Source of the DNA: Trichobilharzia szidati
Taxonomy: Eukaryota; Platyhelminthes; Trematoda; Strigeidida; Schistosomatidae
DNA length: 64,000 nucleotides
Assembly (NCBI GenBank): GCA_944472155.2
Contig: OX235272.1
Coordinates: 5,316,354-5,380,353 of the forward strand
Direction: 5' to 3'
Positions 9,600 to 20,830 of this stretch are shown here, one piece after another. Positions within the stretch are counted from its first letter, which is position 1; each line of letters opens with the position of its first letter. The notes under the pieces were generated by a model. That model did no database searches, was not told the DNA's origin, and saw only the letters and a program-made list of their open reading frames with translations. The position numbers and the translations under genes were made by a program.

Positions 9600-9905
9600 G
9601 GTTAGGCGTAGAGAGTGAAGTAAGAAGGGTTAATATATTGATATGGTTGTGAAGCTGTATCGATTGAAATGGCTAGGATACGGATTGTCCGATCCAGGCC
9701 ATTGTCTTCCCAGACTGGGAGTGTAAGCCAAAAAGAAATAGGGGTGGACAAAACAAGTCCATTAAATCTTTGAAAGTTACTGTGAGTTACATAGGGACAT
9801 GTAAACTGCCTGTTGAGGATAATCGGGATGATAAGGATCAATGATTGGAGAATACTGGAGATATGTCTGCTAATTGTTCTCACCAACACAGATGTATTCA
9901 CTCTT
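9600..9905 (+). pseudogene. C-terminal fragment of a non-LTR retrotransposon
   Basis: The plus strand reads KLYRLKWLGYGLSDPGHCLP, followed by GWTKQV-type and SLKVT-type remnants in shifting frames. The order is that of the C-terminus (RLKWLGH...HRLPRR...GGQTKTW) common in schistosome non-LTR retrotransposons. The tail, 'tattcactcttcgtgatctg' and 'ttaatgttcttctcccttacatttc' to about 10130, is shared with 56530-56640. Many stops are present. Confidence 0.55.
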
Positions 9906-10144
9906 CGTGATCTGCCTTATCCATTGAACCCTAATGTTCTGCAGTGTTAATGTTCTTCTCCCTTACATTTCTGCTTTTTGTAATTCTTTTGAATCCCTTT
10001 TGTTCACGTTTTTGTCTACCTTTGTGTGCTACATGAAATATGGTAGCTGGAAGTGCTGCATTTCTGTACTGAAGTCTTCGTTGAAACCCTGTCATCTATA
10101 CATATATATGTACAAATAATTTTATTTTGATTATATCTTGAAAC

Positions 10145-10172
10145 CACACTATATATATATATATATATACAT
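10145..10172. repeat. (TA)n microsatellite
   Basis: A run of about a dozen TA units. Confidence 0.9.
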
Positions 10173-10249
10173 GTATACGATTGTACAGCAATGAAAATGA
10201 AATCTAAAACAGTTAGTCCACTTTATGAATTTAGACAACACAATTAGAA

Positions 10250-11283
10250 GACGCAATTTGTCTGAATCGTGTAGTGTATTAGCGTGTAACACATTTCTTA
10301 CAATCTAATCACACACGGACTTGTCATAGGAATATATATATGAAAATAATAAAGAGATAAGAGGTGAGTTAAAAGGTTAAGTTAAAAGGACATATTGAAG
10401 GTCAAAATAACAATGAAGAACACTAAACCAAATTACAGAGGTAATAGTACATCTGCTTTAGTATCAAAACAAAGTTTACCAAGGAAGGTGATTTAGTGTG
10501 ATGAAGAACTATTGCTTTGAACGCATAGAGGTGGTTTGAACTTTCTAATTACCCTACGCCTTCCACAAACTTGAGGATACGCCCAAAACATGTTCTATTG
10601 ATAGGTTTAAAAGATGTGTAAACATTAATTTTATGTCCTATTTCTGTAATATGTTTCGTAATAGAGGAGCTAGATCTCCTGTTCTGACCACTAATGGGTT
10701 CTGGTAATTCAATTGGTTTCTGAAGCCATTTAGGAATATTCTCTGAAGCCAGCCCTTACTTGCAGAGATCGATGAGTCCTCCCTATATGTGTGTGAGCAC
10801 ACGTACATTCAAATTGGTAAATACAGTGGGAAGATGTGACATCATTTTTCTCATGTTCAAAGGACTCATATGGATATATTGTCTTCACATTCTCAATTAT
10901 TTTGATCTTAGCTACATACAAGTCTTTTTAAAAGCAGCGTTCAATCTTTGTCTAGTTGTCAAGCTGCTATGATGCCCCATATATAGAATCAGTTAATATA
11001 ACTGCACAACACTGTGTGATTTATCAAAATAAAATCTTATCTATTATGGAGTTATACCCTACCACACTGCCCAAGTTTTATACTTATACTATATAGAATA
11101 GCTTGATGTAAACGTCTTTCTTGTTAGACAGTTGAGGAGTGGGTCTTGGTGTCCTGACTACTTTATATCTCCTGATGAACTTATCTGGATAAATGTTATC
11201 AACCAGAGTTTGTGTCAACTTTCTTTCTTCCTCATCAAGTGTGTCTTCAGTGCATATTCGTTGGATTCTACTGAAGGGGCACC
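10250..11283 (-). pseudogene. PLE-1 Penelope-like element, C-terminal half and 3' region
   Basis: Read from 11283 down the minus strand: EDTLDEEERKLTQTLVDNIY with PDKFIRRYKVVRTPRPTPQL (linker after the reverse transcriptase), then the GIY-YIG core CIYQFECTCAHTHIGRTHRS with LQVRAGF (10840-10750), then NRRSSSSITKHITEIGHKIN with VYTSF, and the tail to about 10480. The 3' non-coding part (10480-10250) matches 11275-11575 in inverse orientation and 12385-12545 and 35300-35560. A block at about 10978-11093 interrupts the frame at KDVYIKLFYI and is bordered by TATATAGAA on both sides; it resembles the PLE terminal sequence at 48480-48540. A colinear copy lies at 34680-35560. Confidence 0.75.
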
Positions 11284-11575
11284 ATGGTAAACTTTGTTTT
11301 GATACTAGCCAGGTTAGATGTACCATCACCTCTCTTATCTGGTTTAGTGATCTTGATTGTTATTCTGACCCTCAATGTGGTCTTTTAACTTGACCTAAGT
11401 CTATTTTCTCACCTCTTAGCTCTTTATTAATTTCATATATACATTTGTATGAGAATTCCTTGTGTGATCAAATTGTTTGAAATGTGTTACACGCTAATAT
11501 ACTACACTATTCAGACAAGTTGCGTCTTCTTACTGCTTTGTCTGAAAATGAAATCGTCGAAAAGATAATTTTCTT
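11275..11575 (+). repeat. PLE-1 3' region in inverted orientation
   Basis: From GGTAAACTTTGTTTTGATAC to the 'cagacaagttgcgtcttctt' end it is the inverse of 10490-10250. It abuts the 5' end of the minus-strand PLE-1 copy, giving a head-to-tail-inverted junction like those known for PLEs. Confidence 0.65.
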
Positions 11576-11809
11576 CACTGAATCCCTTGTTTTTATGTCT
11601 CAGTAGAGATCATTAATTCACGGAATGCACAAGTCTTAGAATGGAGTGTAAAATTCTTAGGATTCCTCGGCAAATAATAACTTGACGCACCAAGATGACA
11701 CATTTGATAATATGCAGCCAGTGTTCAGTTAAATTAATTGAGGGGAATAAATGAAATAATATCAGAATCGGTTTAGAGTGAAAATAGAAATAACGAAGGA
11801 ATTCCTAGA

Positions 11810-12055
11810 TTAACTAAATAAAACGAAAAAGTAAAATAAAATGTTTCTATCCGTGTTTCTTGTATCCTGACGCCAAAGTAGATGAAGGGACTGTTCATAC
11901 TTCTTTTGCATACAGATATATGACTTAAATTCATGAACAATCATAGTCTCCAATTTCTTTAGAAGTTTGGGACTGGCAAAATACCACAAATTGATATGAA
12001 TTCCATAGGTGACCTTAAAATCATTCTCTGGACTAGCTGAGTGAAGGCAGTCCAT
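11810..12055 (-). other. Unrecognised open frame (81 codons)
   Basis: The minus strand is open and reads SPENDFKVTYGIHINLWYF and KLETMIVHEFKSYICMQKKY. The composition is protein-like, but I recognise no family and see no clear splice sites. It may be retroelement coding or chance. Confidence 0.2.
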
Positions 12056-12199
12056 TGATTAAGTCTTCTCGAATGAAGCTTCTCACACGCTTCTAATCTG
12101 CCCTTTAGAAACATGATGCAGTTTGCTTTCACACCCATGTTGAAAACTTTCCATGGCTAAGACAGATGTACTTTGTTCTACAAGGGTAGGTGAACTGAT

Positions 12200-12365
12200 A
12201 AATTCCTCTTCAGTCAAAGACTTTGTGTCTTACGAAGTATGTTAAGTAGTATATTCAAACCTACAAACTCACTCAGGCAGGACAAACTCTGTAGACTAAA
12301 GGACCCTGTCAGTTGATCCAAAATGTTATCTTTACCAGTTGACCAACTTGACAACGAAAAATGAC
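12200..12365 (+). pseudogene. PLE-2 fragment (linker before GIY-YIG)
   Basis: The bases encode TNSLRQDKLCRLKDPVS-like residues, matching the inverse of 63890-63830, where the PLE-2 linker FKPKTHSRRTNSVS occurs. It is separated from its GIY-YIG part (12715-13110) by PLE-1 terminal sequence. Confidence 0.45.
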
Positions 12366-12384
12366 CCCAGACTAACGAACGACG

Positions 12385-12545
12385 ATCAAGTTAGTAAACT
12401 TTGTTTTGATACCATAACAGATGTACTATTACCTTTGTTATTTGATTTAGTGATCTTCATTGGTATTTTAACTTTCAATATGTCCTTTTAACTTGACCTA
12501 AAAACTATTTCCTCACCCCTTAACTCTTTGTTATATATATGCTGA
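12385..12545 (+). repeat. PLE-1 3' region, second plus copy
   Basis: GTAAACTTTGTTTTGATACC followed by 'tccttttaacttgacctaa' matches 11283-11410 and 35303-35410. It probably inserted into the PLE-2 fragment around it. Confidence 0.6.
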
Positions 12546-12714
12546 GATTTTGTAAATTCCGGTTTAATACTACTTTGATAAAGCTATTAGCATTAAATAG
12601 CGAAACGCCAGTGAAAACAACAATATCGTTTTCTTTTTCATTCATTGGGAAATGCAAAAACCTTTATTATAATGAATATCATATACCCAATGCCCAAATT
12701 TTTTCAAACTATTG

Positions 12715-13110
12715 AAAGTGAACTTGGTTTGGACATATATAAAATATAATTTACAAAATACCATGCAATAACTGTGAGTCAAACTAGTAGATCAGGAGTA
12801 GTGAGATTATCAGAAAATTGTCAGAATTTAGCTAAGGTTATAATAATTGACCCTGCGAAGACAAGTAATTTAAAAAAAAAAACTGAACAATTGCACTGCA
12901 TGCACTAATACACAACCACATAATGCGGTGGTGGGACAGAGTCAAAATTCTAAGAAGTAATATAGGAAGGTGGAGATTACTGATTACTGAATCCTTGTTC
13001 ATCGAGTCTACACCCAACATATGCAACAGGAATGACTCATCAATCATACCGGAAATATGGAAAATACTACTACCAACCAAGTCAAGCGATGAAAAATAAT
13101 GATGGGATTA
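12715..13110 (+). pseudogene. PLE-2 GIY-YIG fragment
   Basis: The bases around 12750-12800 encode IIYKIPCNNCES, and QTSRSGVVRLSE after a small deletion. The C-terminal part TESLFIESTPNICNRNDSS follows in broken frames. The inverse copy at 63965-63440 shows the same order with the GIY-YIG core complete (KYIGQTSRSGVVRLSEHK). Confidence 0.65.
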
Positions 13111-13119
13111 CTTAAAATT

Positions 13120-13560
13120 GTGTGTGATTAGTGCCTTGATATGGTTATGAGCAGCAATAAGTTGTGCTTGAAAGGTGGTCATCAGTAAATTATTTTTTTA
13201 TTCCTTAACGTTCCCACTGGAACATAAGGCTTCAAGCTAGAGGCTTGAAGTTTCTGTAGCAGTGTTTATTTTACAGGATGGGGTTGCTGGCCTCATGCCC
13301 AACCTTTCCTCTTCACCAGCTTTTTTAGTTTTGGCTTAGCGAGGTAAAGGAGTGTGTCGGTGGCCGGGGATAGAACCTCGGACCATGTGAATGGTCGGCG
13401 AGCGTCCTAACCGCTATGCCACCGACGCACATCAGTAAATATTACTGTCTAACAAATACTTTGAGACTATATCACAATAAATTTTACCCATAATGGTATT
13501 ATACTTTACCACCACAGTGCACAAGTTCTATTCTTATATCAATCCAACAATATTGGTCTA
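13120..13560 (-). repeat. PLE terminal (pseudo-LTR-like) sequence interrupted by SINE C
   Basis: The outer parts (13120-13190 and 13431-13560) match 48400-48560, 54800-54960 and 63075-63260: 'gctcataatcatatcaag', 'tttatcaaaataaaatctta', 'cataatgg' and so on. Family C was inserted with the duplicated target ATCAGTAAAT. Confidence 0.6.
13191..13430 (-). repeat. Family C tRNA-derived SINE with TSD
   Basis: The minus strand has head GTCGGTGGCATAGCGGTTAG, B-box-like GAGGTTCTATCCC, a body with CTCCTTTACCTCGCTAAGCC and ATGAGGCCAGCAACC, and the tail CTTGAAGCC TTATGTTCC...GGAACGTAA. TSDs ATCAGTAAAT lie at 13181-13190 and 13431-13440. The tail resembles the RTE 3' end. Confidence 0.85.
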
Positions 13561-13744
13561 TTTGAAAGCTAGTCTGATGGTTTATTGTTTCGATTACCTT
13601 ATAGTGTGTTTGACTAATGTTTTGTCATTTTAAAAACTGACTGTTTTTGACTAGATAAACACACCTGGTAGGTTTACTCAGTCTTGTTTTTCTAAATGAA
13701 GGTTTGTACAACAAATGTAATGCGATATTGCATATATATGTTGA

Positions 13745-15300
13745 TAATAACGATAATAATAATCTGCTTTATTCCAAAAATAGCACTTATAATACAGCAT
13801 GGAATTTTTAGCATTTGTCAGAATATTGCATCTCATTTATTCAAAATATAAATAAAATTAACCGTAGGAACTTTTCCGTATTTACAGTAGGAATAATGTC
13901 AGATATATGCAAAGTATAAAGTGAGAATGATGGCTATACTGTTAATGATAATGGTAATAATAACAGTGGGTTTCATTTCAGACAGCACTGTCAGTATGAA
14001 AATCTTAGCATGTTATAGAATATTGAATTCAGTGTTTTCTCAACATAGAATCGTGAGGGGGAACACAAAAAAATAACAGTTACTGTAGGCCCTAAATGGT
14101 GTTTACAGTTATGGAAACAAAATATAGGGACTATAAGTATTATAGGAATAACAACAGTGAAAATTGATGGTATAAGGATGGAGAAAATCGTTAATTTACT
14201 AGTGGAAAGAAGGTTGGTTAGTTAGTTAATTCGTGCCTGACACTATTTTCATCACATAAAATACGTGCCAGCAAATATGTTATAGTGGAATTTCTATACT
14301 GAGACGTGTGCACGTAAAGTCTTTTGATAAAGTGACTTCTTGTTCTACCTGAGGAGACGCAAGACGTGTGCGTCAGAGTGCGGGTAGAGTGTATGCTCAC
14401 AGTCTGACCAAATCTTTTCAACAAATATATTGCGTGAAATTATTAGGTGCCTGTCAATAATCACGATGTCAACGATATGGCCCAACAGGACACCACTCAC
14501 CCTACTGACAGGCAGTTTTCATAATTCTAAGAAGTATCACATAGTCTTTTTAAGCAACCCAGGAAAGGATAAGGCTGAAGTATAAAGAAGAGTAGGTAAG
14601 ATGCAAGAGTTAACAAGCTGTAAGAGGAGGAGGGGTTAGTCGACTTATGTCCGACTACCTTAACTTCTTAATGTACAATGTCAGACAGAATATTTTACTG
14701 GAAATCGCTGAGATGTGGGAAGACCAGCATTGATCAGAAGAAAGAATTAGTGCAAGATAACTAACGTCTGACTTGGTTTCTATATCACTGTCACCAATTT
14801 TACAACGATCATTGGAATTAACAACTTCATCATTGAACTTTCTTTGACATATAAAACTGAAATTAACAGTCTGATATTTAGAAGTAATTAGTTTTAGACC
14901 ACTAGACAAATACCATTTGCTAACTCCGGATAGAAAACTGTTCATCTTACTGCAATCTAGTTGAGAGTTAACAGGCATCGAAACATGCGGATCATCAGCA
15001 TACTTAACAAAGTTCATCTGAGTGGGACAATTCATGCAAGAAGAAAAGATACTGAAAAGGAGAAAGAACAGCGCCTTGGGGGATGCCAACCTCAGTGAGC
15101 AATGAAGTGGACGACTTTCCCTGACATACAGTGTACTACTTTCTTCTTGAGAAGTAAGAATGCTGCCAGTTGACAACCCAACACTCAGTTTGAGCTACAG
15201 CAAGCTTATTTAACAAAATACCCCTAGGTACCACAGAGTCAAAAGCAGGTGTATAATCTAGGAAGGTACAGCAAACTAACTTAGCCCCTTTATCAGACCA
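13745..15300 (-). pseudogene. CR1-like non-LTR retrotransposon, 3' portion
   Basis: Read down from 15300, the minus strand encodes the reverse transcriptase palm (MNFVKYADDPHVSMPV, a YADD motif), then LSGVSKWYLSSGLKLITSKY, IGDSDIETKSDVSYLALILS and SSHISAISSKIF. After frameshifts comes the C-terminal SSGRTRSHFIKRLYVHTSQY and LARILCDENSV. It ends with GGAATAAAGCAG and an ATT-rich tail at 13745-13790. Copies at 17780-18520, 49650-50220 and 60760-61815 have the same order. It is 5'-truncated and frameshifted. Confidence 0.8.
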
Positions 15301-15475
15301 GAAAGAGTGTTACTGAATTTCTGTGGTACCTTTTACTTCTTTAATCATTTCAGTTACAAAATGATTAAAAAAGAGGGGAGTAAATTTAAAACTATAGTCT
15401 ATTTCTATCTCAACGTCTATCACTTCCAGATGTCTTTGATCTATCCTTTTTGTGAGACTATATTCGATTTCAAGT

Positions 15476-15745
15476 TTGATCATGGGTTGATATCAGTTTA
15501 AGAACCATTGAAAGCAACCGGGGAGTACTGGATAGTGTTTTCGCCCTAGTTTTGGACTCATCATCCGTACACACCCATCGCCAGTGTTCGAACTCAAGAC
15601 CCGTTGGGTAAAAGTTAGTCTTGTAGGCCCTTCAGCCACTGGAGCCTCATCTAGTTGCACACGAATCCTAACTTCTACCAGTTTGTTATTTTAGCGCTAC
15701 CACCTGTCAATATCATAGCTATTTGTCCTCACTTTCGACCTGGTA
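15476..15745 (-). repeat. Family A repeat, minus arm
   Basis: The minus strand shows a tRNA-like head (B-box-like GAGTTCGAACAC), then GTACGG, ATGATGA, GTCC, GGGCGAAA and CAGTACTCCCCGG, i.e. the family A hammerhead layout with A at C3. It is paired head-to-head with 15755-15990. Confidence 0.7.
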
Positions 15746-15754
15746 GAACCCACA

Positions 15755-15990
15755 GGTCAAGAATTCATGGCTCAGTAAGTCGGGTTCCAGTGGCTAAATG
15801 GTACACGAGTTGGTCTTGTAACACCAAAGTCCTGGATTTGAGCCCTGACGGTGGTTGTGTACTGACGATGAGTCCCGGAAATGGGCTTAACAGCTGTCCA
15901 GTACTCCTGGGTGGTTTTCGATGGTTCTGTAACTGATATCGGTCTGTGATCAGACCTGAAACGAATCAAATCCCTACAAACAAACTCTTA
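15755..15990 (+). repeat. Family A repeat, plus arm
   Basis: Head TGGCTAAATGGTACACGAG, then GTACTGACGATGAGTCCC, a degraded GAAA (TTAA), CAGCTGTCCAGTAC and the end CTGATATCGGTCTGTGATC. The ribozyme core is damaged. Confidence 0.7.
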
Positions 15991-16169
15991 GAAATATACT
16001 AAATTTACTATGATTATTATTGTGTGATGTAAACCTCCATTTGATTTTAAAGGTAAGGGTTTTGAAAAGTAGGTAGCATTGGTATGGATGTTGCAGTTGG
16101 CGTTAGGATCAGGGTTAGGGTGAATAGGTCTTACGTTGAAAATCCATCTGGTGATTTTATTGCCAAGGT

Positions 16170-17150
16170 GCCTTCTCATTGAAGATACGTTGATGATATT
16201 ATTGTGATATGTATTAAGCATGAAGATGTTAGGTGCTTACTGGGTAGACACACACAGTCACATAGATCTAACACGTGTGAGGAATGAAGTCATAACCAGG
16301 TTGCATTCCTAGAAATACATTTGAATTGCAGAGGGCATGGCTCAATAAATTGGTTAACTAATAGAAAGCCTACTTTGACAGGGTAGTATTTATGTCTCCA
16401 GTTTCTGTTCATTACATTATTAGGATGGCTTGGTGAAGTGCTTATTCAAGGGGACTCAGTGTATTTCTGTGAGTGGATATCCTTGTTGAAATCGAATGTC
16501 CCTATACATCTTTGGACCGGTGTAAAAGTCAGTTAGTCTAAAAGCCTACAGACTACCCATCCCAAAGAAAGCTATCCCATGCTGTATACCAATTTTAATG
16601 TGTAATTATCGTCACGCACTCATAGGGAGGAGTCATCCAGCTTTGAATGTGATGTTAAGAGAGTAGTGTTAATACCATCAATAACTGGAAATGCCGGTAC
16701 GTCCAGTTATGAGTCCCGAAAGGGGTGAAATTTGCATCCCGATTCCCTAGAAAGTCACTATCCACCATATTACTTCAATTTAATCTCCGAACATCGTCGG
16801 ATCGTGTGTACTAGGGGCCAACAAGTTAACAGGGGCTGAGCATTCCTTTCCGATCAATCAACGGGAAGGTCAAAATTCACTCAAAAACAAATAACATACC
16901 CAAATGTTTTGGAAAACAAAATGAAGTGTGAAACCTTCATAAACGCAGGTAACAGACCACCAACTTTGTCTGTAACAAAACACTTAATTGATATCTATCA
17001 CTACACTGATATCAAAACAGCTTTCAAGATTATTGATATAAACCGTCAGAGGTGCATACTGAACTATCCTGCATGTAGACTTAAACTTCCTTCTGTGTAC
17101 AAAAAAGTAATTCATTCTTATGCATAACCTGCCTTGTTAATCCCTATTTA
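16170..17150 (+). pseudogene. PLE-3 Penelope-like element: RT C-part and C-terminus, middle replaced
   Basis: Near 16185-16230 the frame reads RYVDDIIVICIKHEDV, the reverse transcriptase motif C with YVDD. NRKPTLTG and GWLGEVLIQGDSVYF-type residues follow to about 16560. A C-terminal part TKHLIDIYHYTDIKTAFKII is at 16960-17040. The GIY-YIG core expected between them is absent, and a family E relic (16680-16830) occupies its place. Stops and frameshifts are frequent. Confidence 0.6.
16680..16830 (+). repeat. Family E relic with degraded hammerhead
   Basis: CCAGTTATGAGTCCC, GTGAAATTTGCATCCC and GATTCC at about 16703-16760, followed by ATCGTCGGA, keep the order of the Sm-alpha ribozyme and its flank at 4749-4850. 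The core CTGANGA is lost. Confidence 0.5.
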
Positions 17151-17369
17151 GTGATATTATAAAAAGTTCTGTTAATGATTATCCTCCACATTCTTAAATC
17201 CCGTATTATTTTGTTTACTGTAATTGGCATTTCATTTTTCATATAAATCGATTCGACAAGTAAATCTGTCTGTGATTAGATGTGTTGCTCAAAGCAAATC
17301 ACACTTTCGGATAAACTCCATCTTTTAAATACGCTATTCAAATCACATTAAAGTAACTATTATTGTTAT

Positions 17370-17775
17370 TATTATTAAACTTTAAGGATAACCAGACTGA
17401 CTGGTTTCAACATAGAACAACTTTGCACGGATGCGCAGCAGTTTCAGTTGCCACTCTCCATCCTGTTAGCATATAGAGCAACAGAAGAGATTAAAGAGAG
17501 GTTCCAAGGAGAGATAATAAATAGAAGTGTGAGTGAAGGGGAGAGAAAAGTAATACGGAAGAACAACAGAGTTTTATTGGGTGTGAAAAATCACAAAGAG
17601 TGAATGCATCTGCGCCAGCCATTGAGAACGACTTTGAGCCATATTATCAATTGTCTCCAGTCTTCATTGGTTCTTACCATTCGGATGACCCTAACCAAGA
17701 AGTTTACACCTCCTTCAGTTGCTTAAACTGACTGTTGTGGATTGCATTTACTGACGCCACGTTTTCGTCTGACCA
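17370..17775. other. Unassigned, repeat-like tract
   Basis: It lies between an ATT-rich run and the tail of a CR1-like copy. It has no recognised coding motif, and I could not match it elsewhere in the window. Confidence 0.3.
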
Positions 17776-17779
17776 CCAC

Positions 17780-18520
17780 CACTAATAATAACAATAATAA
17801 TTTGCTTTATTCCAAAACAGTACACTTGCGATACAGAATGGAATTCTTAGCATTCTTACTACAGTATTGCATGCAGTTGGTACATTATCAATAAATAAAA
17901 TTCTACATAGGTTAAGGAAATCTCAGTTCATTATTACAACAACACATTGTCATGTCGGTAGCAAAGCCAAAGTTGAGCAGTGTTTGAAGGTGTTGGAAAA
18001 TTAGGTGCTATCATATTTACTGGCGTAAGCGGAAGAACGAAACAAAGCAGCACATAACGGAAAAAGGAAAAGAGGGAGAGAGGGAAAAGGAAAAGAAAGA
18101 AAGAAAATGTTGTACCTATAAATGATATGAGCTGGAAAGACGAGATCCAGTTGTACTACTGACTATTTAATGAATTATAGGTGTCACGCCTAATGCTTTC
18201 TTTATCATACAGAACACGAGCTAAGTAGGGTATGGTTGAGTTTTTGTACTTGCTGGTGCGAGCATATGGTTTTCTATATTGGCTTCTGGTTTTACCTGAT
18301 GAGATGCAAGGGGGAGAGTTGTGAGTGAAGAGGGTGGTGTGAGTTAGATAAAATGGATTTAGTCCATTTTTCACATGAGTCCATGTGCCTGTCAACCAGA
18401 ATATTAACAAGCTGGTTAAGTGGCACATTGCTTACCCTGCTGACAACTTTTAACATCTTGCATAATATGTTATAGTCTTTCTTCAGTATTCCGGAAAAAA
18501 CTAGCTATCTGTTTTTCAAA
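17780..18520 (-). pseudogene. CR1-like retrotransposon, 5'-truncated
   Basis: The minus strand starts near 18510 in the C-terminal part (FSGILKKDY-like), passes HLTSLLIFWLTGTW and SSGKTRSQYRKPYARTSKYK, then LARVLYDKESIRRDTY, and ends in an unrelated 3' UTR with GGAATAAAGCAA and ATT repeats. It is colinear with 61160-61812. Confidence 0.75.
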
Positions 18521-18649
18521 CTGATCCTATGTCAAAGTAACTAGACCCTAAAATGTCTGGATTTCACGGGTGATTTATGTTGCATGTCTCACAAACACGA
18601 AGATATACAAATGAAAACTAACAAATTGACAAAAGAGGCAACAAAGACA

Positions 18650-19090
18650 TGATGGGTTTCAAGTGAACATAGAGAAGCCACGGATGATATAAATACCCCC
18701 ATGACAAAAACTAAGAGCACCAGTCATTATCATTGAGAGATATCTAGATGAAACGCACGGTTTTATTTACCCGAACTGCATTATCACTCTCAGATTATTG
18801 AGGAGTTCTGCAGCATCTGGCGCAAAAGGAATGAGACCTGAAGTCTTGATAGTAGTCTCAAGACAGTACTTCCATATGCTTCAGAGACTTGGCGAACGCG
18901 TCTTAAAAAGATGTCTTCTCCCACTACTGAATATCAAGACCAACTGGCTGAAAGGAATAAGCAGGCGAAGTGGAAATCTAGAAGCGAACCGCCACTTAAC
19001 AGAATACAGGAAGAAATGTAGCTCTACTGGATAAATGCTGAGAAGGCATTCAAACATACAGTACCAGAAGTGAACTAAAATTCGGATACA
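18650..19090 (+). pseudogene. Degenerate RTE-like fragment
   Basis: Fragments in different frames resemble the RTE post-palm region: GFQVNIEK, DETHGFIYPNCIITL and LLNIKTNWLKGIS. Similarity to the other RTE copies is weak, so this may be a different non-LTR family. Confidence 0.35.
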
Positions 19091-19507
19091 TACACATGTG
19101 AAAGCAGTCAGAGGATTTCTCCACACTCTATGATTCAAATGAAACTGTAATTAACAGAAATTTTAGACGTAGACTTGATTTAAAATCTGTAATTAGGCTG
19201 AAAAAACCGTCTTCCCTCAAACCATTGTGAATCAGCCGTATGGGACAGAAATATATCATAATAACAACATTAGCCAAAAGCAAATAATTAACTCAAGAAG
19301 AAAGTATCTTATTTGTATAATGAGGTACAAAAATGTCTCTTCCCCACTTATTAGTAGGAAAAAAGATGTTACCTGAGATTTTACAGATAATTTGTATGAA
19401 TTTTCTATTTTTCATTCGAGTGAGTGTTATTCATGTTATAAAGCCTGATGGTGAAACATCTACGATTAATTATTTAAAAATCGGTGAAAATCTAACCCAT
19501 CATTGAA

Positions 19508-19749
19508 CTGTATTTTTCATATCCCGCGTTCCTAGTGGAACATGGCGCTTCAGGTTTGGGGCACTGAAGTTTATTAGCCGTGATTTTGTTCAACAGGGGT
19601 GGGGGGGTTGATGTCTTCACACTCAATCTTCTCTCATTTCCAAGCCTACTACCGGCCAGGTGAGGTTTTATCAGTGCGTCGGCCGGAAAGTCGAACCCTG
19701 GATCAGATGCGTGGTTAGCAAGCGTGTTTCTGCTGAATCACTGACGCAC
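19508..19749 (-). repeat. Family C SINE with TSD
   Basis: Minus-strand tRNA-like head and family C body, diverged (a poly-G run near 19600). TSDs CATCATTGAA lie at 19498-19507 and 19750-19759. Confidence 0.75.
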
Positions 19750-20000
19750 CATCATTGAAATAATCCTGTAGTTTTCAATAAGCAAGTAAAAATCGGTCTG
19801 CTGATTTTCATATATGGGTAAGGATGATGAAATCTAACACATGAGAACAGAAAAAAGATGGTTATTCGTAGATTAGAGAATATTTTGTCTGATAATAGAA
19901 TATAAATAAAAAAGCTGCCTTTTTCCTCTGCGACTACATTTTAAGACAAAGTGCTTTTTTTCAAAGGTCATAGCATGTTCACCTAGTTAATTGAGATCCT

Positions 20001-20505
20001 CAAGTATTGGTTTTGTAGGGATTCTGTTTGATTGGCTGAAGGATTTCATCATGAGCTGACATCAGTTAGAGAACCATTAGAAAATCACCATGGAGTACTG
20101 GACGGCCGCTTCGTCGTAGTTTTGGACTCTCCACAGTACGCAACCATCACCAGGATTCGAACGCAGTAGCTACTGGTTACAAGGCGAGATAGCTCGTAGA
20201 CCACTAAACCACTGGGACATCATCCAGCATTGTGAGGTGATCGTGCTATGTCATTAAGTGGCAGAAGTTATAATTCATGGCCAGACCAGTGGATCGGTTT
20301 CCAGTGGCAGCTGAATGGTCTACGAGCTAGCTCGCCTTGTGACCAGAAGCTCCTGGGTTCGAACCCTGGAGGTGGGTGAGTATTGATGAGTAGTCCCGAA
20401 CCAGGATGATACAGCTATTCAGTACTCCCAGCTGGTTTTCCGATAGTTCTCTAACTGATGTCAGTTCATGATGAAACCTTTCTAACCAATCAGACTACAT
20501 ATTTC
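20001..20505. repeat. Family A inverted pair
   Basis: The minus arm (20001-20250) begins with the inverse of the 3' end (CAAGTATTGGTTTTGTAGGG), and the plus arm (about 20255-20505) ends CTCTAACTGATGTCAG...CCAATCAGAC. Both arms carry a tRNA-like head (plus arm A-box-like GAATGGTCTACGAGC, B-box-like GGGTTCGAACCC). The minus arm has the ribozyme scaffold GTACTG...GAC GAAG CGGCCGTC CAGTAC, damaged in the core. Confidence 0.75.
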
Positions 20506-20744
20506 TATTGAAATCTTGTTACCAGTAAGATGCTTTTTGTCAAAATATTCAGTGGAACTGTAGAAACGATCACCTTGAACTGATCATTTTATAAATAATT
20601 CAAAGCCTTATTTCAAAGAATAATACAAACTATAGAAGCAGTGAAAACTGGAAGGTACTGGGTAAAAGACTGGAAATACACTAAAACAATTATTCACTGA
20701 TACATTTATTACAGGGTGACATGCAGCAGGTGTGAGGAGGAGAT

Positions 20745-20830
20745 AAGCTAAAGTGGACTTCAGAGGACAGTATGAAATGAAGATGTGCTGCTCAAGCTTA
20801 ATGTTCCACGCAGAACCTCATGGAGCAATA
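20745..20830 (+). repeat. RTE 3' tail fragment
   Basis: GAGGACAGTATGAAATGAAG, ATGTGCTGCT and 'aatgttccacgcagaacc' match the last 80 bp of the RTE copies at 42440-42505 and 50700-50760. Confidence 0.5.

Noticed and set aside
12838..13080. 80-codon minus-strand frame as a gene
   Set aside because: It is antisense to the plus-strand PLE-2 fragment; the inverse frames of other PLE-2 copies look alike.
16115..16130. TTAGGG-like bases suggesting a telomeric repeat
   Set aside because: Only one imperfect unit occurs (GGGTTAGGGTGAATAGG); no array.
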